64,000 bases of DNA from Campylobacteraceae bacterium (GTDB lineage: Bacteria > Campylobacterota > Campylobacteria > Campylobacterales > Sulfurovaceae), in the NCBI GenBank assembly GCA_027035765.1, contig JALVUD010000008.1, forward strand, positions 1-64,000. Direction: 5' to 3'. Both the position numbers and the translations under genes were made by a program. This document shows, in pieces, positions 1-8,403 of the stretch (positions within the stretch are counted from its first letter, which is position 1; every line of letters starts with the position of its first letter). The notes under the pieces were generated by a model, which did no database searches, was not told the origin of the DNA, and was given only the letters and a program-made list of their open reading frames with translations.

Positions 1-116
1 AAAACTTTGAAGTTCATCTCAAGGAGTGCGAGTTCCGCTGGAGGAAGTCCAACGAAACCATGTATAATATCCTCAATCAGAGGCTATCGAAGTATCTCAA
101 AAGAAAGGGCTGCTAG
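1..116 (+). CDS. C-terminal end of an IS1595-like transposase (5' end outside window)
   Basis: An open frame enters from the left edge (first full codon at base 3) and stops at TAG 114-116. The 37 visible residues include HLKECEFRWRKSNET, which resembles the C-terminal part of IS1595/IS1016-type DDE transposases (HLKE-EFR-N-R pattern). The catalytic triad would lie outside the window, so intactness cannot be judged. It abuts an AT-richer block of exported-protein genes, which fits a mobile-element boundary. Family assignment is from memory of the motif. Confidence 0.55.
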   Translation, partial: NFEVHLKECEFRWRKSNETMYNILNQRLSKYLKRKGC

Positions 117-437
117 TCTAGAGCCAAACAATATATGATTCCTATCGTCCACCGGAGTCCAGCCATGCCAGTCAAAGGGTCTCGGATTCTCTTTGTACAC
201 CAGCTTTCCCAGCGGCGTAACGATTGTTCGATTTCCGTCAATGGGGCAAACCTCTTTCCCATCATGGTAGAGGCGATACCAGATCCCCAGGCTCCGGGTC
301 CCCCGGCCTGTCAACCAGGCCCGCAGCTCCCAGCCCGCTTTTTTGAAGACTTTGTCCGGCGGACGGTCAAAGACTCTGGGCGGACAACCGGCCCAAAGCC
401 ATCCAATAAATGCAATCAGTAGAAAATATTTTTTCAT
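84..437 (-). CDS. Small exported protein, paralogue of the gene at 2453-2767
   Basis: The 117-residue product has an N-terminal hydrophobic segment ending WLWAGC, usable as a lipobox or a signal-peptidase I site. The mature part has the pattern GW-L--W-T--GTRS-G, then EVCP, TPLG-L-Y and WHGW-PV. The same pattern recurs in the product at 2453-2767, so the two are paralogues. ATG 437 lies 3 bases after the upstream gene's stop, and its ribosome site AGAAAGG overlaps that gene's end. Two cysteines survive in the mature chain. I do not recognise the family. The gene overlaps the transposase end by 33 bases in opposite orientation. Confidence 0.7.
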   Translation of the reverse strand: MKKYFLLIAFIGWLWAGCPPRVFDRPPDKVFKKAGWELRAWLTGRGTRSLGIWYRLYHDGKEVCPIDGNRTIVTPLGKLVYKENPRPFDWHGWTPVDDRNHILFGSRLAALSFEILR

Positions 438-440
438 TTC

Positions 441-1124
441 TCACCTTTCTGTTTCATTTTCAGTTTCCGGCTCTTCACCGAAGGGATGTAGCGGTTCAAC
501 CCACCGCAGGATCTTTCCGCCTTTTTTCGTCCATCGCAGCACCGCGACACCGAAGCGAGCCTCCTTTTCGGTTTCCTCAGGTGTGACGGCACGAGGGTAA
601 ATAGTTATCGTTGCAACGGCCATCCCGGGAGTTTTCCCCTCTTTTATCTCCGAAACCCATTGGCCGAAGGGCTCCAGAAAATTGTGAACCCAACGCACTG
701 TCCCTTTATTGCCGGATGGGAAATAGGCAAGATAGGCAGGTTTCATAGCCTCGAAGCGTCCGTTGCGCCATTTGAGGCGGTGATAACGGGTCGGAGAGAC
801 ATCACTCTGCGGTTCGGGAATGATCAACTCCGATGCTCCGTCTCTGTCAACATCCGCCAGCAGTTCGGGAAGTGACACGCCAAAATCGGTCTCGGCGACA
901 AAAAAAGGATTTTCCGGGTCCTTGGTAGCCTTCGATCTCCAAAGCACCTTTCCATTATCATCGCGAACTTCTAGAAAATAGTAGGTTCCCATCCCATCTT
1001 CCCCGGCTTTGATCCAAAAAAGCTGTTCGGGCTTGCCGTTGTGGTCCAGGTCAGCACTCAAAAAATTTCTAGCGGCAGCCGCCCCATAGACAAACAACAA
1101 CATGATCAAAAGATATTTTCTCAT
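441..1124 (-). CDS. Exported protein with two calcium-loop-like repeats (FG-GAP/VCBS style)
   Basis: From ATG 1124 the 227-residue product begins with a signal peptide (MRKYLLIMLLFVYGAAAA). Two loops, ADLDHNGKPE and ADVDRDGASELIIPEP, have the D-x-D-x-(D/N)-G spacing of calcium-binding beta-propeller repeats. A longer frame to 1247 exists, but ATG 1124 overlaps the previous stop as ATGA and gives a proper signal peptide. The C-terminus is acidic (EEPETENETER). It sits in a four-gene minus-strand run of exported proteins. A periplasmic or surface location is inferred; function is unknown. Confidence 0.65.
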   Translation of the reverse strand: MRKYLLIMLLFVYGAAAARNFLSADLDHNGKPEQLFWIKAGEDGMGTYYFLEVRDDNGKVLWRSKATKDPENPFFVAETDFGVSLPELLADVDRDGASELIIPEPQSDVSPTRYHRLKWRNGRFEAMKPAYLAYFPSGNKGTVRWVHNFLEPFGQWVSEIKEGKTPGMAVATITIYPRAVTPEETEKEARFGVAVLRWTKKGGKILRWVEPLHPFGEEPETENETER

Positions 1125-2379
1125 CGTTTCATCCTCTGTTCTTCGATTTTTCGACCCGTCCAGTCCCCGTCCCACCGGCCGGTGCCAAACCCATATCGCC
1201 ACTTCCCGGTAAATGAGCGTCCATCGTCGGAAAAATTGAAATAGCACTCTCCTGCATCATGAGCGGGACGATAAGTCGGAGCCTCAAACCATTGACAGAC
1301 CAGCCGTCGCCCCCTCATGGTTCCCGTGATCCGACCATGGTCATGGGTATAGGTCCCGCTCATATGACCGTTTTTCATTTGCAGTATCATCGTTCCAAAT
1401 GTGGTCTGCCATTTTCCGGCCGGGAAAGTCGACGCACCCGTAGGCAAAGTACCATTCACCCCCGAAAAAGGATTGATGAAGGGATCTGAATAGACCACCC
1501 TGTAGTGTTGATTCCCGATATCCAGAATCAAGCCTTTACCCTTTTGGAACCACATTCGGAAAATCTCTGCGGGCACATCCATTCCGGAACCGTTTGGATT
1601 TCCGGGACACCATACATGGGCCGCTTCCAGTGTCCCTTTTGCCGCCGGATGGGACATTCCGGTCAGATGGCCACGGTAAGGGATACGGGCACTGGTCCAA
1701 CACGGCTGTCCCGGTGGAGATGATTTTCCTTTGACCGTGTAAACCCCTTCGATCGATCCGCCTGGGGTGATCTTCAACGTCAATGTCGAAGCAAGACGAT
1801 CCTGCGTCCATCCGCTGTAATGAAAAGTTTTTACCGGAGAAGCAACCCCGCTTTGCGCTGCTTTCGGCGAAATCAAAGGCCTTGGTTTTTCAGCCGCATT
1901 GGAACACTCTTCCGGTTGGTTGGCATCCAGCCAATCCGGCCCGGAGATTGCATGGATTTTCCCCTCTTTATAAAGCTTTCCGTTTTTTTCGATGCAACGA
2001 TAGTAATAACCCTCCGATAAGATCGGCCCCCCGTCGCATGGCGATAAAACCAAAGTGCCACCAAATTTTCCCCGTTACGATAGCCCCTCATCCCCCCGAT
2101 CGCGTCATAGTAACCTGTTTCACCGGATGAATCGTCGGATGCTGTGAGACATTGGTGATCGCAGTATCCCGATCCGGTCTGAGGGATAGAAACAACCGGA
2201 TGATAAATTCCCAACTGTGCCGTTTGAGTAAATCGCCATCCTTGATAGCTATAACCGTCCGTACACCTTTCGCAATCGTAATCACTGACAATGCCTACTT
2301 TTTTCCAATCCGTTTTCTGCCATTCACCGGCTCCCAGCAGGACAATACCCAATCCGATCATCCCTATCAGATATTTCAT
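1121..2379 (-). pseudogene. Exported protein gene split by a -1 frame change at a G6 tract
   Basis: Two overlapping frames together look like one protein of about 418 residues. The first starts at ATG 2379 with a signal peptide (MKYLIGMIGLGIVLLGAG) and reads well to RHATG. Its frame then continues only with unconvincing sequence to a stop at 1873. The second frame becomes protein-like right after the same point (GGPILSEGYYYRCIEKNGK) and ends at 1121. Its only listed start, TTG 2053, has no ribosome site, and a stop lies at 2075-2077. The switch coincides with six G on the coding strand (C6 at 2027-2032), and one more G would restore the frame. A true mutation, a sequencing error, slippage variation or programmed -1 shifting are all possible. 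Function unknown. Confidence 0.6.
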
Positions 2380-2452
2380 CGATCATCTCCCAATCATGAT
2401 GGAAATTTTTACCCCTTTTCCCCCCTTTTCTGAACGAAAAGTATTTCTATGT

Positions 2453-2767
2453 TCAGGGAGCTATCAACACACGCTTCGAAACCGGTTCCCACCCGTGCCA
2501 TCCCCAACGATGGGGCGCATCGAGATATCGTAGTGTTCCCAGGGGAGTGGTTATTTTCATTTTACCGTTGACGGGGCAGACCTCCGAACCGTTATAATAA
2601 AGGTGGGAGATGTGCCCTTCACTCCGGGTTCCTTTGGCCGTCACCCAGATTTTCAGTACCCAGCCGTCTTTTCGCACGATCCGATCCGCTGCACCGTGGA
2701 GAGTACGGGGAGGACAGGCCAAGGTTACGACACTCATTGCTATCAAGCCAATCAATCCTTTTCGCAT
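2453..2767 (-). CDS. Small exported protein, paralogue of the gene at 84-437
   Basis: The product is about 104 residues with a hydrophobic N-terminus (MRKGLIGLIAMSVVTLACPP). It shares GW-L--W-T--GTRS-G, EVCP, TPLG-L-Y and WHGW-PV with the product at 84-437, at the same spacing, so the pair arose by duplication. Several starts are stacked (GTG 2773, ATG 2770, ATG 2767). ATG 2767 is best placed behind the GGGAG ribosome site. It is the first gene of the minus-strand run; an AT-rich upstream region with CATATAAT could hold the promoter. Family not recognised. Confidence 0.65.
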   Translation of the reverse strand: MRKGLIGLIAMSVVTLACPPRTLHGAADRIVRKDGWVLKIWVTAKGTRSEGHISHLYYNGSEVCPVNGKMKITTPLGTLRYLDAPHRWGWHGWEPVSKRVLIAP

Positions 2768-2904
2768 CATCACTCCCTTTATATAAACCTTAATAATTAT
2801 ATGAATATAAATGCTTAATTTTTAATAAAACTGCTTATAGAACAAGTCCCCGGTTTTTTGTTGGATTACGTATAATACGCACATCCAATCACGAGGAGCA
2901 TCCA

Positions 2905-4095
2905 ATGTTCACATTCTACTCCCTCAAAAACGGCCTGGCCAATGTCCAGGGCTTCAACTGCGACGCTGTCAATGCCGGACTCCGCCCCGACCCCGGTCAG
3001 GGGGACCTGGCCTTCATCCGCAGTGAAGTCCCCTGCCGCATCGCCGCCACTTACACCACCAACCGTTTCCAAGCCGCCCCCATCCGCCATGCCCTGCGCT
3101 ACGGCAAAACTTTCGAGGGGAATTTCATCCTCGTCAACGCCAAAAACGCCAACGCCATGACCGGTGAAGCGGGAATCCGGGACATCGAAACGATCCTGGC
3201 CTCCCTCCCCTCGGAAGCGAAAGCCGACAATCCCGTCATGAGCTCTACGGGGGTCATCGGCTATCGCCTGCCGGTTGACAAGATTGTCGGCGCCCTTGAC
3301 AAGCTCGATTACAATGCCAGAAACTCTGATGCCGCCGCCCGGGCGATTCTGACCACCGACAGCTTCAAAAAGGAGCTCTGTTTCGAAGTGGAGCTCGAAA
3401 ACGGCGAGCGTTTCCGCATCGCCGCCATCGCCAAAGGGGCCGGGATGATCAACCCCGCCATGGCGACCATGCTCTGCTTCATCGCCACCGATGCCACGGT
3501 TCCTGCCGACGAGATGGAAGATCTCCTCGAAGAAGCCGTCGCCCAATCCTTCAACCGGATCAGTGTCGACGGCGACACCTCCACCAACGATACCGTCTAC
3601 CTGATGGCCAACGGTGCCAGCGGCGTCTACGACCGGAAAGCCTTCGCCGAAGCCCTCCGGCGGCTTACGTTCGAACTGGCGATGCTGATCCTCAAAGACG
3701 GCGAAGGGGCCAACAAGGTGGTCGCTTTCGAAGTGACCGGCGCTGCCAGCGACGAGGAGGCCGCTGTCGCCGCGACCAACCTCTCCAACTCCCTGCTGGT
3801 CAAAACCGCGCTGTTTGGCGAAGATCCCAACTGGGGCCGGATCGCCTCCACCATCGGCGCCAGCGGGATCGAGTGCGACGAGGAGAAGCTGACGATTCAC
3901 TACGACGACCTGCTCATCTACGATGCCGAACATCGAGAACTCGATGCTAAGCGGGAGGAGAGAGCCTACAAAATCATGCAACAGGATTCGTTCAAAATCC
4001 GCTGCGATCTGGGAATCGGAGAGGGGAGCTTCACCGCCTACGGCTGCGACCTGAGCTACGAGTATGTGAAGATCAATGCGGAGTATAGAACATAG
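2905..4095 (+). CDS. argJ: Bifunctional ornithine acetyltransferase / N-acetylglutamate synthase
   Basis: ArgJ moves the acetyl group from N-acetylornithine to glutamate and can also use acetyl-CoA, so it closes the cyclic arginine pathway in the cytoplasm. The 396-residue length is typical. The autocleavage site is visible as MINPAMATMLCF, with Thr188 as the expected new N-terminal nucleophile of the beta chain. The oxyanion motif SSTGVIG lies at 113-119. GAGGAG 5 to 10 bases upstream supports ATG 2905, and TATAAT near 2872 suggests its own promoter. No other arg genes are adjacent. Confidence 0.95.
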   Translation: MFTFYSLKNGLANVQGFNCDAVNAGLRPDPGQGDLAFIRSEVPCRIAATYTTNRFQAAPIRHALRYGKTFEGNFILVNAKNANAMTGEAGIRDIETILASLPSEAKADNPVMSSTGVIGYRLPVDKIVGALDKLDYNARNSDAAARAILTTDSFKKELCFEVELENGERFRIAAIAKGAGMINPAMATMLCFIATDATVPADEMEDLLEEAVAQSFNRISVDGDTSTNDTVYLMANGASGVYDRKAFAEALRRLTFELAMLILKDGEGANKVVAFEVTGAASDEEAAVAATNLSNSLLVKTALFGEDPNWGRIASTIGASGIECDEEKLTIHYDDLLIYDAEHRELDAKREERAYKIMQQDSFKIRCDLGIGEGSFTAYGCDLSYEYVKINAEYRT

Positions 4096-4122
4096 GGAGT
4101 TAGGAGTTAGGAGTTAGGAGTT
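4096..4122. repeat. Short tandem repeat of a gttagga unit
   Basis: The 7-base unit is repeated about three and a half times directly after the argJ stop. Short reiterated runs of this style recur in other intergenic gaps of the window. No coding role is apparent. Confidence 0.8.
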
Positions 4123-4129
4123 TAAAGGA

Positions 4130-4148
4130 CTTGACAATTTTTGTCAAG
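4130..4148. terminator. Hairpin between convergent argJ and the HTH gene
   Basis: An 8-bp perfect stem, CTTGACAA / TTGTCAAG, closes a TTT loop. It sits between genes that converge, so it could end transcription from both sides. The T-run after it is weak. Nearly the same stem recurs at 60580-60599. Confidence 0.5.
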
Positions 4149-4174
4149 CCGATTTAAAATTTCCGAAGACCTCC

Positions 4175-4345
4175 TCACTTCGCCTGATAGTAGCAGCGTT
4201 TGGGGGAGTCGATCTTCCCTTCTTCCTTGAGCTTTTTGATCGCTTTGCTCACCTCTTTGCTATCGACGCCGAGGATCTTGGCGATATCACCGCTTTTCAT
4301 CGGTTCTCCACTTTTTTGCATCACTTCAAGGACCTTTTCTTCCAT
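4175..4345 (-). CDS. Small winged-helix DNA-binding protein
   Basis: ATG 4345 follows a strong GGAGGTG ribosome site and gives 56 residues, so I prefer it to the upstream start at 4381. The sequence reads as one helix-turn-helix: EKVLEVMQKSGEPMKSGDIA, then VDSKEVSKAIKKLKEEGKI and a basic tail. That resembles a minimal MarR/FeoC-like winged helix with no effector domain. It probably acts as a small regulator, but its target is unknown. It faces argJ across a hairpin. Confidence 0.7.
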   Translation of the reverse strand: MEEKVLEVMQKSGEPMKSGDIAKILGVDSKEVSKAIKKLKEEGKIDSPKRCYYQAK

Positions 4346-4465
4346 TTTTTCACCTCCATACGTTTTCGGAAATTTTATCATATCACCTCAACGCGCATGA
4401 AGAAATCGGGTATCACACACTGTTACATTGCCCCGGGAACGGGTGAAAGGAGTAAAATATCCCCC

Positions 4466-4500
4466 ATTCTCCATTCTCAATTCTCAATCCTCAATTCCCC
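4466..4500. repeat. Intergenic repeat of attctc-aattctc type
   Basis: An iterated run of ATTCTC/CAATTCTCAATCC-like words lies upstream of topA. Close relatives occur at 9379-9410 and 11351-11378, always between genes. Confidence 0.7.
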
Positions 4501-4544
4501 CATATGTTACAATGCCGGAAAAATTACCACAGGCAACCATATAT

Positions 4545-6740
4545 ATGAAAAACCTCATCATCGTCGAGTCGCCCGCCAAAGCGCGGACCATCAGCAACTT
4601 TCTGGGCAAGGACTACAAAGTCGTCGCCTCCAAGGGGCATATCCGGGATCTGCCCAAAAGCAGCTTCGGTATCACCGTCGAAGAGGGGAAGTTCATCCCC
4701 AAATACACCATCCCGAGAGATGCCAGCGCCACGGTCAAAGAGCTCAAAAAACTGGCCAAAGAGGCCGAGACCGTCTATATCGCGACGGATGAGGACCGTG
4801 AAGGAGAGGCGATCGGCTACCATATCGCCAAAGCCATCGGCAAAGATCCCGAGAGTCTGCCCCGCATCGTCTTTCACGAGATCACCAAAAGCGCCATTCA
4901 GCATGCCCTGGAGAATCCGAGGCATATCGATATGCAGAGTGTGGATGCCCAGCAGACCCGACGCCTGCTGGACCGGATTGTCGGCTACAAGCTCTCGCCC
5001 CTCCTGGCCAACAAGATCCAGAAGGGTCTCTCCGCCGGTCGGGTCCAGAGTGCGGCCCTCAAGCTCGTCGTCGACCGCGAACGGGAGATCAAGGCCTTCA
5101 AACCCGAAGAGTACTGGAGCATCCAGGGGATCTTCGAGAAAAGTATCGACGCCGACATCTACAGCTTCGAGGACAAAAAGATCGAAAAGATGACCCTCAA
5201 AAACGAGGAGGCGGCCCAACGCATCGTCCAATCGGCCAAAGGGGAGAGTTTCAAAGTCGGCTCCATTGAAACCGCCCGCCGCAAGAGCAAGACACCGCCT
5301 CCCTTTATGACCTCCACCCTCCAGCAGGCCGCCTCAACCCAGCTGGGATTCTCTCCCAAAAAGACCATGATGGTGGCCCAGAAGCTCTATGAAGGGGTCA
5401 AGACCCACAAGGGGACCATGGGGGTCATCACCTATATGCGAACCGATAGCCTCAACCTGGCCAAAGAGGCCGTGGCCGAGGCACGGCACTTCATCCAGGA
5501 GCAGTTTGGCGACCGCTACCTGCCCGCCAAACCCAAATATTACGCCTCCAAAGCCAAAGGTGCCCAGGAGGCCCACGAGGCGATCCGCCCCACGATGACC
5601 GAGTTCACGCCGGAGAAGGCGGCCAAATATCTGGCCCCTGACGAACTCAAACTCTACCGCCTCATCTACAACCGCTTCCTGGCCTGCCAGATGACCGAGG
5701 CGGAGTTCGAGACCCAGACAATCCTCTTCGAGGGGGAGAAATCGGTCTTCAAAGCTACCGGCCGCAAGCTGATCTTCGACGGTTTCTACCGCGTCACCGG
5801 CTACAGCGAAAAGGACAAACTCCTTCCGGAGCTCCAGGAAAAACAGCCGGTAGAACTGAGCGATATCAAAGCGGAACAGCACTTCACCGAGCCACCGCCG
5901 CGCTACAACGAGGCGAGCCTGATCAAAAAGCTCGAATCCCTGGGGATCGGCCGCCCCAGTACCTATGCGCCGACGATCACGATCCTGCAGAACCGCAAAT
6001 ACATCGAGATCGAAAAGAAACGGATTCACCCCACCGAGATCGCCTTTACCGTTATCGAGATGCTGGAGAAGCACTTCCCGGAGATTGTCGACAGCAACTT
6101 CACCGCCCGGATGGAAGAGACCCTGGACAAGATCGCCGAGGGCAAAGAGGACTGGCAGAAGGTCCTGCTGGAGTTCTACGAACCTTTCATCGAAAAGATC
6201 GCCGAGGGGAAAAAATCGATCCCTTCACTCAAGGTGGCCGAACCCATCGGAGAGAAGTGCCCCGAATGCGGATCGGAGCTGCTCAAACGCAAAGGGCGCT
6301 ACGGGGAGTTCATCGCCTGCAGCAACTTCCCCAAGTGCCGCTACAGCCGCAATCTCGACGGCACCGAACCGGAAAAGCCCGAAGCAACGGATGAGATCTG
6401 CGACAAATGCGGCGCCCCCATGGTGATCAAGAACTCCCGTCGGGGCAAATTCCTCGCCTGCAGCGCCTACCCCAAGTGCAAAAACGCCAAACCCCTCACC
6501 CCGCCAAAGGAGCTGGAGGTCCCCTGCCCCGAATGCGGCGGCAAGCTCATCGAGCGCCAGGGGCGCCGCGGCACCTTCTACGGCTGCGCCAACTATCCCA
6601 AATGCAAATTTATCGCCAACTTCGAGCCGGTGAACAAAAAGTGCCCCGAATGCGGCTACCTGATGGGGGTCAAGCACCTCAAGAGCGGGGATGTCTATGT
6701 CTGCTTCAAATGCAAACACAAAGAGGCAGTTTCCAAATAA
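4545..6740 (+). CDS. topA: DNA topoisomerase I
   Basis: TopA relaxes negative supercoils by cutting one strand through a phosphotyrosine. From ATG 4545 (MKNLIIVESPAKA, the usual family start) the product has 731 residues. The TOPRIM domain is at about 1-120, with the metal-binding D82-x-D84-x-E86. The active-site tyrosine is Tyr297 in GVITYMRTDS. The C-terminus carries four zinc ribbons with CPEC, CDKC, CPEC and CPEC leading pairs, the last one degenerate. In-frame starts at 4428 and 4512 would add an unconserved N-terminus that reads through the intergenic repeat. The next gene begins at the base after its stop, so the two are probably cotranscribed. Confidence 0.95.
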   Translation: MKNLIIVESPAKARTISNFLGKDYKVVASKGHIRDLPKSSFGITVEEGKFIPKYTIPRDASATVKELKKLAKEAETVYIATDEDREGEAIGYHIAKAIGKDPESLPRIVFHEITKSAIQHALENPRHIDMQSVDAQQTRRLLDRIVGYKLSPLLANKIQKGLSAGRVQSAALKLVVDREREIKAFKPEEYWSIQGIFEKSIDADIYSFEDKKIEKMTLKNEEAAQRIVQSAKGESFKVGSIETARRKSKTPPPFMTSTLQQAASTQLGFSPKKTMMVAQKLYEGVKTHKGTMGVITYMRTDSLNLAKEAVAEARHFIQEQFGDRYLPAKPKYYASKAKGAQEAHEAIRPTMTEFTPEKAAKYLAPDELKLYRLIYNRFLACQMTEAEFETQTILFEGEKSVFKATGRKLIFDGFYRVTGYSEKDKLLPELQEKQPVELSDIKAEQHFTEPPPRYNEASLIKKLESLGIGRPSTYAPTITILQNRKYIEIEKKRIHPTEIAFTVIEMLEKHFPEIVDSNFTARMEETLDKIAEGKEDWQKVLLEFYEPFIEKIAEGKKSIPSLKVAEPIGEKCPECGSELLKRKGRYGEFIACSNFPKCRYSRNLDGTEPEKPEATDEICDKCGAPMVIKNSRRGKFLACSAYPKCKNAKPLTPPKELEVPCPECGGKLIERQGRRGTFYGCANYPKCKFIANFEPVNKKCPECGYLMGVKHLKSGDVYVCFKCKHKEAVSK

Positions 6741-7559
6741 ATGCTGAAATCGAAAAAATCCCTCCTCAAAGAGTACTGGCTCTTCATCCGGGATTTTTTC
6801 AAAGACCTCTTCGACGATCGCCTCGGCTTCTATGCCGCCAGTATGAGCTGGAGCACGCTCTTTTTCATCATCCCTTTCATGGTGATCCTGCTGGTGCTCT
6901 TCACCCATATGCCGATCTTCGACACCGCCTACGGAAAACTCCATGAACTCATCGCCAAAAACCTGGTCTCCTCCGACTCCGCTACCATTATGGCCCATAT
7001 CGATCAGTTCGTGGCCAATGCCGACAAACTGGGCTATATCGGTATCGGCTATGTGATCGTCGCCGCAGTACTCTTCTTCAAAGATTATGATTTTATCGTC
7101 AATGATATTTTTGAAACCCCCAAGCGGAGTGCCTTCGGGGCCTTTCGTACCTATTTTTTTCTGCTCCTTTTCCTGCCGATGATGCTGGGAAGCTCTTTCT
7201 GGCTCTCCCAACGTATCGGACACTATCTGGAACAGCTGGGGATCGCCGGAACCCTCCATATCTACTACCTCCTTCCCTATCTGATCATCTGGTTCCTTTT
7301 CTATATCGCCTACCAGTTCTCTCCCCGGGGGCACATTGCTCCCCGCGCTGCCCTGACAAGCTCTTTCATCGCTTCGCTGATCTGGTACCTGGCCAAAAGC
7401 GCCTTTCTCTTCTATATCCTCTACAACAAAACCTACACCAGCATCTACGGCGGACTCAGCACGCTGCTCTTTCTCTTTCTCTGGATCTATATCTCCTGGG
7501 CGATCTTTCTCCATGGACTGCGTTTCTGCTACCTTCTGGACAAGGGTGAAGAGGAATGA
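6741..7559 (+). CDS. YihY/BrkB-family inner membrane protein
   Basis: The 272-residue protein has about six transmembrane segments after a short basic N-terminus. It includes the family hallmark near residues 32-45 (GFYAASMSWSTLFF) and a late conserved stretch, TYTSIYGGLSTLLFLFLWIY. YihY/UPF0761 members are often annotated as virulence factor BrkB or ribonuclease BN; the nuclease assignment is known to be wrong. The real role is unresolved. It starts directly at the topA stop and overlaps the modE start as ATGA, so it is translationally linked to both. Confidence 0.85.
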   Translation: MLKSKKSLLKEYWLFIRDFFKDLFDDRLGFYAASMSWSTLFFIIPFMVILLVLFTHMPIFDTAYGKLHELIAKNLVSSDSATIMAHIDQFVANADKLGYIGIGYVIVAAVLFFKDYDFIVNDIFETPKRSAFGAFRTYFFLLLFLPMMLGSSFWLSQRIGHYLEQLGIAGTLHIYYLLPYLIIWFLFYIAYQFSPRGHIAPRAALTSSFIASLIWYLAKSAFLFYILYNKTYTSIYGGLSTLLFLFLWIYISWAIFLHGLRFCYLLDKGEEE

Positions 7560-8332
7560 AGGTCCGGGGAAATCTCTGGTTTGAAGATCGTGAACGGGCC
7601 TGGTTCGGTCCGGGGCGGATCGAGCTGCTGGAGCAGATCGACCGGCACGGCTCCATCGCCAAGGCGGCCAAAGCCATGGGAATGAGTTACAAATCCGCCT
7701 GGGAAGCCCTCAACGAGATGAGTGCCGCCGAGGGGGAACCTCTGGTGATCCGCAGCACCGGCGGCAGCGGAGGAGGAGGCACCCGGCTCACTCCCAGAGG
7801 GCACGAATATATCCGGATCTACCGGGAGCTTCAGACGCTGCAGCAGAAGCTCTTCGATCTCCTGGAGCGCCAGAGCGATTCGCTGGAGGATCTCCTGGCT
7901 CTGGGGCGGCGGCTGACCCTCCAGACGAGTGCCCGCAATCAGTGGTTCGCCACGGTAGAATCCCTCGAAGGCGATGCGGTAGGCTGCCGGATCCGTCTGA
8001 ATGTCGAAGAGTCCTTCAGTTTGGATGCCTTCGTCACCCGTACCAGCGCGCAGCGGATGGGCCTGGAACCCGGCACGCCGGTCTATGTCCTGGCCAAAAG
8101 CGGCTGGGTCCGTCTCCACGCCACTGAGCCCGAAACGGAGGTTTCCAATCTCCTCCCCTGCACCGTGGAGAGTCTCAAAGAGGGCGTCCAACAGAGTGAA
8201 GTCCATCTGCGGCTCCCCGGCAGCCAGCCTCTGATCGCTCTCCTCCCCCACGATTCAGAACTCTCCACCCTTCAAGCGGGAGAGAATCTCTACGCCTCCA
8301 TCGATCCGCAACAGATCATCCTGGCACGATGA
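7556..8332 (+). CDS. modE: ModE-family molybdate-responsive transcriptional regulator
   Basis: The 258-residue product has a LysR-like winged helix at about 15-110 (RIELLEQIDRHGSIAKAAKA, then the wing with GGSGGGGTRLTPRG). Two C-terminal Mop domains follow at about 120-190 and 195-258, the usual molybdate-binding arrangement of E. coli ModE. It overlaps yihY by 4 bases (ATGA). A near-perfect ModE operator lies 38 bases beyond its stop, in front of modA, so it most likely represses modABC when molybdate or tungstate is plentiful. Confidence 0.9.
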   Translation: MKVRGNLWFEDRERAWFGPGRIELLEQIDRHGSIAKAAKAMGMSYKSAWEALNEMSAAEGEPLVIRSTGGSGGGGTRLTPRGHEYIRIYRELQTLQQKLFDLLERQSDSLEDLLALGRRLTLQTSARNQWFATVESLEGDAVGCRIRLNVEESFSLDAFVTRTSAQRMGLEPGTPVYVLAKSGWVRLHATEPETEVSNLLPCTVESLKEGVQQSEVHLRLPGSQPLIALLPHDSELSTLQAGENLYASIDPQQIILAR

Positions 8333-8370
8333 CCCTTTAACTTTTACCTAAAGATATGTTATGATCTAAT

Positions 8371-8394
8371 CGTTATTTCCAAAAATACATAACG
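8371..8394. promoter_or_regulatory. ModE operator in front of modA
   Basis: Half-sites CGTTAT (8371-8376) and ATAACG (8389-8394) are separated by 12 bases. The inner right flank reads TAC, which gives TACATAACG. E. coli modA carries the same outer halves at the same 24-bp spacing, from memory of that operator. TATGAT-like promoter sequence lies just upstream, so binding would block transcription. Confidence 0.8.
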
Positions 8395-8403
8395 GTGATT
8401 CCG

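Noticed and set aside
2027-2032. Classical phase-variable poly-G tract
   Set aside because: Six G is shorter than the eight or more usually needed for frequent slippage, so phase variation is listed only as one option.
2866-3981. 371-codon minus-strand frame opposite argJ
   Set aside because: Antisense of a conserved gene, with Gly/Asp-rich shadow composition and no start signal.
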